NCBI GenBank assembly: GCA_009809945.1
Contig: WTPW01002161.1
Span: 46,284 to 110,283, forward strand
DNA from: Gigaspora margarita
Lineage: Eukaryota; Glomeromycota; Glomeromycetes; Diversisporales; Gigasporaceae
Length of the DNA: 64,000 nucleotides
Direction of reading: 5' to 3'
The position numbers were made by a program, and so were the translations under genes. Positions 1 through 10,930 of this stretch are shown here, piece after piece (the stretch's first letter is position 1; every line of letters begins with the position of its first letter). The notes under the pieces were generated by a model. The model was not told the DNA's origin and did no database searches. It worked only from the letters and a program-made list of their open reading frames with translations.

Positions 1-539
1 ACATACTAGTTCTATTTTATTACTATTTTTTTTGTTTATTAATTTACTACTACTTTCCTTATAGGTTAGTACTTTGCCAGAAAACATAAAATGTTGCTGA
101 GAACAAAGATCTTGGGCTGGACTGGTACATAATGAATGTACTAGTTTTTTTTCTTTGTTTTTTTTCTTGTTACTAATATACTTTTTTCATTGTAGTTTGT
201 ATTTCACTAGGAAGCATGAATTGGTACCAGAGAACTAAGATCTTGGGCTAGACTAGTATATAATGAACATACTAGTTCTTTTTTTTTCTTTTTTTCTTAC
301 TTACTTAGTACATTCTTCTTTTTTTAGTTTGTATTTTATTGGAAAGCTTAAATTTGTACTAGGAAATGAGTATTTGTAACCGATGGTCAGGTTTGTTATG
401 AGAGGCATGGGACATGAATTTTATAAATATGTAAAAATGTTTTTAGTGAAAGATTTGTAAATAAAAAAATTTGATAAATAAAAGGTTTAATTATATTTTA
501 ATTGGTTATAACTTATATGATGATAATATTGATGATAAC
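1..539. other. AT-rich sequence with degenerate direct repeats, no gene
   Basis: I see no coding signal. Positions 1-360 hold about three degraded copies of a roughly 120-bp direct repeat, recognisable by 'actagttct', a long T run, 'agtttgtatttcact' and 'gatcttgggct' recurring near 1, 140 and 265. This looks like an old tandem repeat or decayed element. Confidence 0.4.
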
Positions 540-720
540 AGGACCCCGAAATATACATAGATAGGTCAGGTTAATTATAGGGTTACTAAAAAAGGAAAAA
601 TCAGCAGAAAAAACTTCAAAAATAAGCAAAAAAATTACTATAAATAGTAAAGATCTGCATAAAAAACCTCAAAAATAAGCAAACTCATACCTGACCTATC
701 TATGTATATTTCGGGGACCT
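540..720. mobile_element. hAT-type MITE, 181 bp, with 8-bp target duplication
   Basis: The two ends are inverted copies of about 32 bp starting AGG(A/T)CCCCGAA and running through the 'ATATACATAGATAGGTC' block. The element is flanked by perfect 8-bp direct repeats ATGATAAC (532-539 and 721-728). An 8-bp duplication fits hAT-superfamily transposition. There is no coding capacity, so it is a non-autonomous element. Confidence 0.8.
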
Positions 721-821
721 ATGATAACCAGTCTAAATTGATATGAAATTGATTACTATTTAAATTGATAAAAATTAATTACTATTTAAATCGATAAAAA
801 TCGATTACTATCTAATAGTTA

Positions 822-2355
822 CAGAACATGTCTATATAAAATGCTTTGCATTGCTGTTACTTATAAAAATCAAATAAGTTGACTCACCTCAATTATATAT
901 ATAAATTTATACAAAAAAATCATTTAAATTTAATTTTTGTAAAAATATACATATAAACCTTTCTTTACTTTTTAAATATGTATTCTTTAGCATTTAATAA
1001 TCTTTAGTTTAAAGCCAAAGTTTTTAATCTCTAGTAGATTGAAGTTAATCTTCCTTTAAAGTTGGTCAATTCTTTAATATATTCTTTAAGTCAAATTAGT
1101 GACTCACCCTATATATTAATATGATTGGTTAAAATAGTTCCTTAAAAATATAATAGATGCCATTAAGTAAAGGCTTCTTGTGCCCTAATTGAAAGTTAAA
1201 GAGGAGGTTCTTCTGATTCCAATAGTAGTTAAACTATCAAAATTGGCTTGGTAGATCCCAAGATGCTTGGGTCAAATAAGAGAATATAAGGATCTGCAAA
1301 TTCACTATTAGGGGGCATCCATAAATAATGTTATGCTTGAGGGGGGTCCCCAAAATATAACGATTTTTCAATATGTAGAGAAGGATCCCCTCTAACATAA
1401 TGCAATTTTTTTATAAAAATTTGTCTAAAACTTGATCTAGTGGTCCAAATCGGATGATTTTGGCACCATTCGAATCGTCTCAAGGAGAGGATTCGAATGA
1501 TACCAATTTCATTTAATTTGATCACTGGATCACGTTTTATTAACGAAAAACTATTGGTTATAATGTTTTCTTATAAAATTACTAAAAAATCAATAGTATT
1601 TCGTGAATAAAACGTGATCCAGTGGACCAAATAAAATGATTTTAGTACCATTGGATTCTTCTCATAGAGCTGAATCGAATGGTACCAAAATCATCCAAAT
1701 TGGATCACTGGGTCATAATATATTCATGTTTTTGTAAAATTTTATATATAAACATATGGATTTTTAAAAATTTTTTTATATAGTAGAGGGGGGTCAAGAG
1801 CTACTATGTAGGGGTACATAACATTATTTATGGATGCCCCCTTATATAAAGTATTATAAACTATAATACTTTGTATAATAGTGAATTTTGCAGATCCTTA
1901 TGTTCTCTTCTTTGACCCCAAGTATCTTGGGATCAACCAAGCCAATTTTGATGATTTAACTACTATTGAAATCAGAAGAACCTCCTCTTTAACTTTCAAT
2001 TAGGGCACAAAAAGCCTTTATTTAATAGTATCTATTATATTTTTAAAGGACTATTTTAACCAATCATATTATTATATAGAGTGAGTTACTTATTTGACTT
2101 AAAGAACATAGTAAAGAATTGACCAACTTTAAAGGAAGATTAACTTCAATCTACCAGAGATTAAAAACTTTTGGCTTTAAACTAAAGATTATTATATGCT
2201 AAAAAATACATATTTAAAAAATTAAAAAAAGTTTATATTTACATTTTTACAAAAATTAAATTTAAATAATTTTTTTGCATAAATTTACATATAAAATTGA
2301 GGTGAGTCAACTTTTTTGATTTATAAGTAATAGCAATGCAAAGGACATGTTCTAT
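822..2355. mobile_element. Large palindromic (foldback) element, split by a later insertion
   Basis: Sequence from about 822 to 1310 reappears as an inverted copy from about 1842 to 2355. Matching blocks include the GAACATGTC ends, the 'ttgactcacctc' block and the 'cttcctttaaagttgg' block. After removing the insert at 1311-1841, the palindrome centre is near 1861 (AGTATTATAAACTATAATACT). It lies within a short minisatellite of AAATCGATAAAAATCGATTA units (about 740-815 and 2361-2445), suggesting insertion into that repeat. No ORF of note. The superfamily is not assignable; ends are uncertain by about 15 bp. Confidence 0.7.
1311..1841. mobile_element. PIF/Harbinger-like MITE, 531 bp, TTA target duplication
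   Basis: The element begins GGGGGCATCCATAAATAATG and ends with the inverse complement (…CATTATTTATGGATGCCCCC). It is flanked by TTA on both sides (1308-1310, 1842-1844); 3-bp T-A-rich duplications are typical of PIF/Harbinger. Internally it is a second imperfect palindrome whose arms each contain a 'tggatcactgg'-like block and an ACGTTTTATT block. It has no coding sequence. Confidence 0.75.
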
Positions 2356-2647
2356 GGCTGCTAAATCGATAAAAACTGATCATTATCTAAATTAATAAAA
2401 ATTGATTACTATCTAAATCAATAAAAATCGATAGTGGAGATTGTAATCGATATATATTTTAGCCATTATACATCGATACTATTTGGCTTGCAAATTTTGG
2501 TGATGTTACCCTATATAGCTATTGTCCTAGCAGGCACTCAGTAATACCATGTTGGGCAAGGAAGAAAAGAACAATATAACCAGAGCTAATATCAGGTTTT
2601 TAGAATAAATAAGCCTAATTTACTAATATACAGTATATACTTAGAAT

Positions 2648-2827
2648 TAGAGGTTGGAACCGAATTTAAATATTCGAGTTTATCATATCATAATTCGATT
2701 TTATCACATATAAATTCGAGTTTATCACAAAAATTATTAATAATTGATGTGATAAACTCGAATTTATGTGATAAAATCGAATTATGATATGATAAACTTG
2801 AATATTTAAATTTGGTTCCAACTTCTA
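2648..2827. mobile_element. Hairpin MITE, 180 bp, hAT-type 8-bp duplication
   Basis: The element is essentially two 85-bp inverted arms: TAGAGGTTGGAACC… at the left pairs with …GGTTCCAACTTCTA at the right, and the blocks 'GAGTTTATCA' and 'CGATTTTATCACAT' pair too. It is flanked by perfect 8-bp repeats CTTAGAAT (2640-2647, 2828-2835), as expected for hAT transposition. It is non-coding and well preserved, so probably a fairly recent insertion. Confidence 0.85.
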
Positions 2828-3449
2828 CTTAGAATGATATCTATCAATTACTTTATACTTACACATACTAATTAATTACTCAATTCTTATCTTATACACA
2901 TACTATATACTATACTTTCAAATGCTTGAAAACAAAATTACCATAAAATATGAACCTGTGTACCCAGAGTACAGCTACACTATATTGAGCAATATATTTA
3001 CTATATCTACTACACTTATGTACCTGGGTATAAGTCATGAACTAGCATTTCAAAATGGCAGGGTACATCAGTCTGTATTTTACAGTACCTCATACTTACT
3101 TAACCTTGATTGACCACTAATCAATCAAATAATTGAACATGTAATTATAACCAGGTGAGTTACATGTCTGATTCCAAGCTAATTGAGACAAAAACAGTCT
3201 TGATACTTATGTATTGAGCAGTTTTTACTTTATGAAAATATATGATAGGAATATGCTCTACTTTACTACTTTCTCTTCAATCTTGCTATATTTTGTGCTG
3301 TTTTCAATTTTACTATAATCAATAAATACACTTTTACTTTTATGCTCTTTTTCAATTTTTTTTTTTTTTTTTTTTTTTTAAACCCCAAATAATAATTATT
3401 GGGGACGTCAAATAACACACTTTATTAAACTAAATTTATTTACAAATTA

Positions 3450-6400
3450 TTATATACAATTAGTTTCAGAACTATTAGCACTATATACACTCTTTAAAAA
3501 GTCTAATTCTTTCCTTTTGAGTAGGCAGCTTTTCAATGCTAAGTTTATTTCTTTTGTGACTCTAGACTTCCATATGAACTGCACTGCTGGTTCTGGCATT
3601 GTACCATTACCCCACTTCTTGTTTGTAAACCAAACCCAGATTTTATATATTACTATAATGTGTAACCAGATAAATGACTTGTGCGATTTGGTTGTTTTAG
3701 CATTAGAAGCTGTAAATACTTCTTCCATTGTGGTCGGAGGGACTACTCCTTGTGAGGGATCAAACATGTTATATGCAAGTTCCCATATCTTATAACTAAC
3801 TCGGCAGTCTATAGCAAAATGCTCTATTGTCTGTGTTTCATTTGGGCACCATGGGCAGTCACGTGAGATTGATGAGTCCATGTACCCTAGTCTTGTACGC
3901 AAGGGGAGTACCTTATGTAACAACCTCCAAAAGATGTCTTTTTTATTATTTGAGACCCATTTTATCAGTGACCATGCCCAATTTTCTTTTCTATCAGATT
4001 CACTAAAAAAGTTGGTCTGTGTAAGGGTACTGGAGATGGATAGCTTTTTGAGATAGTTTGTGGCATTCGTTATTGTTAAATTTTTAGCAGAATCTCCCAT
4101 AATATTGAGGTCTTCAAGGTTCCAGGGCCAATTTTTGCTGTTCTCAGGTATTTTTCCTTTTAGTCTTTTCCAGGCTGTGACATACGGTTTCCATTCACAA
4201 GGCCAGACTTTTAACCTAATTGGTGAAGTATAAAGGGCTTCTTGTACTGTTTTTTTTTTGTCTTTTAAGTAGAGCAGCTTCTATTTTTAGCCTTTCATTT
4301 GTTGCCCAGAAATTCTTACCCGACAAGAGTTTCAACCAAACTGTTATTAATCTTGCATCAATCATATCTGGCAGGACTGGAGCATTTAGTCCATTATTTT
4401 CCTGTGTTTGTTGGTAAATTGCATACCTTGGGAGCAGCTTTGACTTGTCCTTTATCCAGTAGATGATTATGTCATTGATTTTACCTAGCTGTTTCCTGTT
4501 TGGAGGGAGTATATAGGAAGCAAACCATATTCTCGATAACAGGAGTGACTTTGCAATCAAAATTCTGCTCTTAAATGAGAGCCCTCTCCTTTTCATATTT
4601 TCTGTTAGCTTTTTCAGTTTTTTAGTAATATCATCCCAGAAAGTTTTTCTTGTTTGTCCTTTATTGTTCACCTCAAATCTCAGGATTCTGATTGACCCAT
4701 TTTCCTCTATTTTATCAAAGCTTTCTTCTCCTGGTAGTGTTGTCTGGCTTGCTTTTTCTGTTAAAGGTAACAACTTGGATTTTTCTTTGTTCACTTTTGC
4801 ATTTGCTGCTGCCTCATATTTTATTAAGAGGTTTCTCAAAGTATTCCAATCTTCAACTGAACCTAGTCCCACTGTTAAATCATCAGCATAGGCTGTGACT
4901 TTAAATCTTGCATAGCTTGTTGGTACACCATTTATTTTATGTTTCATTAGTCTTAGGAGAGGTTCGAAAGCTACAATATAAAGTAAAGGAGAGAGAGGGT
5001 CTCCTTGCCTGACTCCTCTTCTGATCTTAAATGTGGTGGAAAGCAAACCTGCATCTGTTATATGAGCTACTAAGTTTCCAAATAGGCTCCTAATGAGTTC
5101 TATAAAAACTAAGCTAAAGCCCAATTTCTCTAGTACCCGTATTAGGTAGTTATGATTTACTCTATCAAAGGCCTTTTTTTGGTCTAAAAAGAGGAGCCAG
5201 GCTGTATTGCACTGATTTTCTTGGCTTCTCATAGTGTTTAAAATGTCCAAGGCTGCATCTACAATTGACCGGTCCTTTACAAACCCTGCTTGATGTTCAC
5301 CTATAATATCTTTGCAAATATTGTTGAATCTGTCCGCCACAATTTTCATAAAGATTTTGGCATCTGCATTTGCTAGTGAAATAGGTCTCCAATTACTAAT
5401 ATTTTCAAGAGCTTCACTCTTTTTTGGAAGCAAAGTAATTACTGATTTTCGCCATGAGTCTGGGATTCTACCTGAGCTTAGTGCATTGTTAAAAACATTT
5501 TTGAGAATTGGAGAAACTTCATCACGAAAAGTCTTATAAAATTCATATGTTAATTCATCTGAGCCTGGTGCTTTATAATTTGGAAGTCTATCAATTGTAT
5601 CTGTAATTTTCTGTAAGCTAATTTTTTTAATTAGAGCCTTATTTTGTTATTGTGATACTGATAAAAGATCATCTGTAAGGGCCTCAATTGCTTCTATGTC
5701 TACTGGTTCATCCTGGTATAATGCCTCAAATTGATTCCTTATATATTGCAAGATTTCTGACCTGTCATTTGAAGCTGGTGATGCTGGGTTTCTAACTATA
5801 TTTGTTGCTTCTTGTGATATTCNCATCTTGTACCGTTCAAAGAAATATTTTGTTGATTTTTCCCCTTCTTCTAACCATTTGATATTTNATCTTAATTGCC
5901 ATTTTTTTGTCAGAAGTTTTAATTCATCCTGCAGCTCTAAGTTCATTGTTCTACTACAATACTCAGATTCATGAGTTGGGGGTTTCTAGCCATTTTGTTA
6001 TTTAGTTCTGTTATTCTCTTGTGAATTTTTTGTATACGAGTTTCTGGAGTGGTAGGTGGCTTACAAGCTCTGAAGATTGATTGCATCTGATCTTATAGTA
6101 ATCCCAGTCTGAAGTTGCTTCCATATCTTTAAGATCATCTTTTATTTCTTTTGATATAAATGTATTNTCTAACATACNTGGATTGAGCTTCCATAATGTG
6201 GGCTTGGGTGTTTCATGGTTTCGATATAATGAACACCAAACTAGAAGATGGTCTGAATTTCCAAACTTAGTCTCTGATTTTTTGCACATCTGTATATGAT
6301 CATTATCAAGGAAAATATAGTCTAACCTTGTGGCCATAGAGTGCCCATTTTTAACTGTTTGGTANTANGTAATAAAGGGTTTTGTATTACTCATATTTGC

Positions 6401-6922
6401 TGTATCTGTGAAGCCCTCNATTAGTTCAGCTAACTTGTTTCTAGTTGGATCATANTGGCTTTGCGATTGACTAATTCTNTCAACTATTGGGTTCAGATTT
6501 GTATTAAAATCTCCTGCTACAATATTAATCGCATTAATATCTATACTAGGTGCCCACACTTCTAAAAAATTACGTCTATCTACAATATTTGGAGGAGCAT
6601 AGACATTTGTAGCTTGAAATGTTAAATGCTTTAGTTGAAAATTGACTTTTATTACTCTTCCATTATGTGAAATTTGTTGATTATTAAAACTTATTCTTCT
6701 ATTTCCTGCTAAAATAGCTGCCTTTGAGGACCATATTGAATCTAGGTACCATTGACTTTTAAGATAGTTTTGCATAGAAGTATCATTTAAATTGGTTTCT
6801 TGAATAAAAATAACATCTATATTATATGATTTAAGGAGAGTTAGTGTTTCGTTACATTTGTTTCTATTTTTAAGTCCTTTAACGTTCAGTGTTGCGACTG
6901 TAATTATGTGTTCTTCTCTCAT
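3450..6922 (-). pseudogene. LINE ORF2, endonuclease-reverse transcriptase, disrupted
   Basis: ORF2 begins with ATG at 6922, sharing one base with the ORF1 stop. The first 303 residues are an APE-type endonuclease ('TLNVKGLKN', 'FIQETNL', 'AGDFNTNL', 'GNSDHLL'). At least one frameshift lies between 6050 and 5946. The linker (5946-5647) ends at a single in-frame TAA, after which the same frame continues through 'APGSDELTYEFY' into the reverse transcriptase with YADD near 4877-4891. A further frameshift at a run of Ts (4248-4259) leads to the C-terminal domain (4100-3450) with C-P-W-C…H…C, an RT zinc-binding motif. Target-primed reverse transcription is the family function; this copy cannot make the whole protein unless the lesions are sequencing errors. 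Confidence 0.88.
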
Positions 6923-8496
6923 TATTGTAAAGTTTTAGATTTTTTGTATGGTCCTGAGTGTTCTCTTTTATCTTTCTTGATATTATTACTTTTTTTCTTT
7001 TTTTTGCTATGAGTGACCTCAGTAAATTCATCATCCTCCCTTGACTGTATTATATCTTTATTCCCACTATTTATTGGGTTTGGCTGATCATGTGATGTAT
7101 TATTTACTTTCCAAGCACTCTCTCTATTATTTGCCATTAGGATAACTGGAGCGATATTTCCTTTGTTTGAAGCCAATGATAATGTAATGGAGGGTTCTAC
7201 ATTAACAGACATCTCTACTCTTTCTGTGTATGAGCTTGAATGTACTTCCTCTGTTTCTGGTAGGTTTGCTACATCATTCATTTGGATGTCCTGCTCAACT
7301 ACTTCTGTTTCCTGTACTGTGGGCTCCTGGTTGTTATTATTTGATATATTTTCTGTTTTTTCTGTTTCTATATCTTGTGCTGGTACTGATGTCTCTTCTT
7401 TTGTAACTTGCTTATTTTTAAGTTCTTTGAATTTTCTGTATTGTCTACTTAAATTGTTGGCTTCTTTCAATTGATTGCAGTCTCTTTTTATATGGCCTTC
7501 TCCATCACAGAAAAAGCAAAGCTTTGGAGCCTCCTTCCATTCCATTACTACCTTTTGGTCCAGAATGTTAATGTATCTTGGAATTCGTTGTGTCAACTCA
7601 CTGTCCTTTGTGATGTCAAAGATTATAATCCATTGGTCTGACTGAATTGGGGTTCCTTCATACAGCAAGGGTTTAATTGCCTTGATAGTTCCCACATTCT
7701 CAAAAACCTTTTTGATTTCCTCTGTAATTACTTCCTTGTCTGTTATTGGAACTCTTCTCAATCTCACTGACAATAATTCTTGGTTAGATCTAGATGAGAT
7801 ATAACCATAGAAGGTCTGTTGAAATATGTCAATGCCTTCTTTTGCATATTTTCTCATTTTTTGTTCATCAGCAAAAATTATTTCTAGGTACATTCGAGTT
7901 CCTCTAACAAAATGTGGTTTGGCCCCAATAAAGTCTGCACCCATTTTGCTGTAGAGTGTGGACACTATATCATTAATAGAGATTTTATTAAGTTTTTGTA
8001 TATCAAACATAAGTGCATTATTGTTTTTTGTACTTATGTTAATTCTGGGGGAGAAGGTGGAATAAGTAGCCTTTCCCCTTGTTAGTTTTGTAAAAAGACC
8101 TGACCACGATTTTGTTTTCTTATTGGGTATATCATTTCTGATTTTCTTATTAGAATTGGATACTGCATCTATGTTTATGTTACTGCCGCCGGTATGCAGA
8201 TCAGGTAAGGTCACCTCACCTGATCGACCATCACACGAATTGCCAGAACCTTCTATGTTAAAACCCGTGGAATTTTTCGCAGGAGTATCATCTACTTTGA
8301 GCTCTCTCTGCACGTTTTCTGCCGCTGCCTCACATTCCATAATCTCAAGCCAGTCCGAAGATGTCAAACCTGTTGTGTTTGAGCTAGCTGTGCCTGGAGA
8401 AATGGGTATTTCTGCACCTGTTTCTGTATGTATTGTCTTTTGTGTTGCAGTTATCGTTTCTTCACCGTTGCTTCTTGTGTTGTGAACCTTCTTCAT
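6922..8496 (-). CDS. LINE ORF1, gag-like nucleic-acid-binding protein
   Basis: This is an uninterrupted 524-codon frame. The first 130 residues are low-complexity and polar. Residues about 230-325 look like an RNA-recognition-type fold ('SVRLRRVPI…', then a hydrophobic 'QWIIIFDI' strand). A single zinc knuckle C-x2-C-x4-H-x4-C (CFFCDGEGHIKRDC) sits near residues 327-340. The C-terminal 180 residues are acidic/polar and end with a Lys-rich stretch. Known LINE ORF1 proteins coat the element RNA and form the ribonucleoprotein; that role is inferred by family. Its stop codon overlaps the ORF2 start as TAATG. It appears intact. Confidence 0.85.
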   Translation of the reverse strand: MKKVHNTRSNGEETITATQKTIHTETGAEIPISPGTASSNTTGLTSSDWLEIMECEAAAENVQRELKVDDTPAKNSTGFNIEGSGNSCDGRSGEVTLPDLHTGGSNINIDAVSNSNKKIRNDIPNKKTKSWSGLFTKLTRGKATYSTFSPRINISTKNNNALMFDIQKLNKISINDIVSTLYSKMGADFIGAKPHFVRGTRMYLEIIFADEQKMRKYAKEGIDIFQQTFYGYISSRSNQELLSVRLRRVPITDKEVITEEIKKVFENVGTIKAIKPLLYEGTPIQSDQWIIIFDITKDSELTQRIPRYINILDQKVVMEWKEAPKLCFFCDGEGHIKRDCNQLKEANNLSRQYRKFKELKNKQVTKEETSVPAQDIETEKTENISNNNNQEPTVQETEVVEQDIQMNDVANLPETEEVHSSSYTERVEMSVNVEPSITLSLASNKGNIAPVILMANNRESAWKVNNTSHDQPNPINSGNKDIIQSREDDEFTEVTHSKKKKKSNNIKKDKREHSGPYKKSKTLQ

Positions 8497-8662
8497 TTTT
8501 TTATTTCTGTCCTTTCCAAATAGGTCTAAAGTCTTGCGTTTCCTTAGAACAAGGGCCTTTGCCCTTGTTTTTGGTGTATTTACGTCTCTTTTCCTCCGGA
8601 GTTTTACTATGGTATTTTTCTAGAGCACCCGGCAGGTGTCTTCTGCAGAGTGAACATCGATC

Positions 8663-9079
8663 TTTTTTTTTCAATTTTGCTACTATATGTTCATTTGGCT
8701 TGTCACATAATGAAAAATAAAATAAGGATTAAAAATTACAAGCCCATGCTATAGTGTGGTGCATTCTTCTTTTGTGTTTTTTTTGTCTCATACTATGGTA
8801 TTACATGTTAATCTTATTGTGCTTAACAACTGGCTAAGTAGTAGGTAGAATAGATACAACAGATAATACAAACTTGTAGATAGAGAGGTAGTTCAAGCAC
8901 AAAGAAATCAAATCGTAATCAGGTAGTAGAGAGAAAATGAACAACTAAAATTCCCAAATTATCTTTATAATTTCTATCACACATACTGATCTGCATATTT
9001 ATAGCCTTAATCATATAAACTTCACTTACATGCATACAAACATATGCATATATCTATTGTTTTCATATACTATATTTTA
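8663..9079. other. No recognisable feature
   Basis: This is the flank between the LINE 5' end and the next MITE. It is AT-rich with no open frame, inverted repeat or RNA-gene signal that I can support. Confidence 0.4.
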
Positions 9080-9378
9080 CTGAAAATAAGCTACTCTTTT
9101 TGGCCAAAAAATCATGGTAGTAGCTTATTTTTAGATTGTTAAATTTTTTGAAAAATTGAAAAAAGTACTAATAAAAGGTTGTTCAAATGCTATGAAATTT
9201 TTAATATAAGTGTATTTGGTTGCCCTAAACAACTTTACTTAATAACACTTTTGAGGTTTACTTAGTAAAATAAAAATGTTTATATGTAGTGACCATTAAC
9301 AATTTCTTTAAAAATTTTTAAAAATTCTTCTGAAAATCTGGGGAGTAGCTTCTTTTGGAGGTAGCTTATTTTTAGCAC
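9080..9378 (+). mobile_element. TA-flanked MITE, 299 bp (family with the copy at 15.2 kb)
   Basis: The ends are inverted: CTGAAAATAAGCTAC at the left and GTAGCTTATTTTTAGCAC at the right, each bounded by TA, consistent with Tc1/mariner-like mobilisation. The interior includes 'ttgaggtttacttagtaaa' and 'ttgttcaaatgctatg', which recur inverted at 15158-15435. Non-coding. Confidence 0.65.
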
Positions 9379-9889
9379 TATATGGTATACCTCAATTTTA
9401 TAACAATTTGTATAATGCATTTAACCAAAATTTATAGTAAGCTACAAATATCTATAAGAAAAATATGTTATAAAGGTACATGTTGGCAGCATAAAAGCAG
9501 ATTTGATAGCACTAATTAAACCCAGATTTTGCACATAGAAAGCTTGAATTGGCACAGACTATATACCCATACTAACTGGACTATTAATAACTCAGGTTTT
9601 GCAATACTTAACTAGTCTAAATAGCACAGGTTTTGGCATGATTATTAACATAAAATAACATGCTAGCTATATAATTGTGATAAAAAAATACATACAAGTT
9701 GATTATAGAAATTTATATCAACAATCAATATAATATAAACTAACTAACTGTACATTTATCAAAATTTTGTAAAGAAATTTTTTGTTAAGATACCTAGAGC
9801 AGTTTCATTATTAAAAATTATAAGATATCACAACTTTTTTTAAAAAAATCATGTATTAATTTGTGCTCTTTGTAAAATGAGCCAACATA

Positions 9890-10700
9890 CAGTAGCCTAC
9901 TATATTAATGTGAACACTTTTTAAAAATTTATACAGAGCTAAATATCTAAGATATTAGGCTAAAAATTAAATTATAATTTCTTTAAATCTATATCTTTTA
10001 AATAAAAAAAAGTTTAAAAAATTTTATGCAACAGATTTTGAGATAATTAAGTTTAAATAAAATTTTAGATTTTTATATTTGACCAATTTTCTAAATTTTA
10101 ATATAGTTTTATAGTAACTAGAATTACTAAATATAGTAATATATAGACTTAAATTTTTTATTAATAAACTAGCAATTTTTTTTAAATAAAGTTATTTAGC
10201 ATAACAAATTGCATATATCTTAAAAATTTTATAATTTTTCAAAAAATATTTATTTAATTACTATATATAGTAATAAAATTACTATATTTGTTAATTGATA
10301 TAATTTTGAATTAATAATTGTATTACTATATTTAGAAATAATAACTACCTTAAAATTTTTTAAAATTTTATAAAAATTTGAGATTATATATAATTTGCCA
10401 TACTAAATAATTTTTGCTTATTTTTGAAATTCAATTAGCTTAATAAAAAATTATTTTTTACTATACAGCTATTATTTNNNTNANTTTNNNNNANNANNAA
10501 AAACNGGTCAAATATAAAAATCTAATATTTTACTTAAACTTAATTATTTTAAAAACTGTAGCATAAAATCTTTTAAACTTTTTTTTATTTAAAAGATATA
10601 GATTTAAAGAATTTATAAGTTAATTTTTGGCTTAATAATTTAAATATTTAGCTCTGTATAAATTTTTAAAAAGTGTCCACAATAATATAGTAGGCCACTG
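9890..10700. mobile_element. Long inverted-repeat element, 811 bp, TA flanks
   Basis: The left end CAGTAGCCTACTATATTA and the right end, read inverted (CAGTGGCCTACTATATTA), continue as inverted arms of roughly 200 bp or more (shared 'CACTTTTTAAAAATTTATAC' and 'TATATCTTTTAAATAAA' blocks). TA on both sides (9888-9889, 10701-10702) and the CAGT start suggest a Tc1/mariner-type non-autonomous element. A cluster of Ns at 10478-10505 lies in the right arm. Confidence 0.7.
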
Positions 10701-10739
10701 TATACTACCTTTGACACATATATATACATACATGCATAC

Positions 10740-10930
10740 ATCAATTCTTTTTTATTTTCTTTTTATTGTTTTTTTATCTCTTACTTTTTTTTCTCTTGTA
10801 TTCTTTCTCTCTTGTTTTCTTTCTTTCTTGTTTTTTTTCTCTCTTATTCTCTTTCTCCCTCAGTTTCTTTTTCTTTCATTTTCTTTCTCTTTCATATTTT
10901 TTTCTCTCTCATTTCTCTATCTTTCTTGAT
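10740..10930. repeat. Polypyrimidine (TTTCT)n-like low-complexity tract
   Basis: About 190 bp of nearly pure C/T on the plus strand with a degenerate TTTCTCTC motif. Open frames across it encode only Phe/Leu/Ser and are compositional artefacts. Confidence 0.8.

Larger units (their letters stand above)
3355..8662 (-). mobile_element. Non-LTR retrotransposon (LINE), near full length
   Basis: On the minus strand the element runs from about 8662 (5') to an A tail seen as a T run at 3357-3379. It carries ORF1 (gag-like, CCHC knuckle) and ORF2 (APE-type endonuclease, reverse transcriptase, zinc-binding C terminus) in the usual order. Candidate target duplications of the form C-T(5-9)-CAATTTT lie at about 3345-3357 and 8662-8678, which would set the 5' end near 8662; the T-rich sequence makes this tentative. 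Ambiguous bases (N) in ORF2 suggest mixed or collapsed copies. ORF2 damage makes this copy non-autonomous. Confidence 0.9.

Noticed and set aside
2922-3113. 63-codon plus-strand ORF
   Set aside because: No domain, no coding composition, and it sits in repeat-rich DNA next to the LINE tail.
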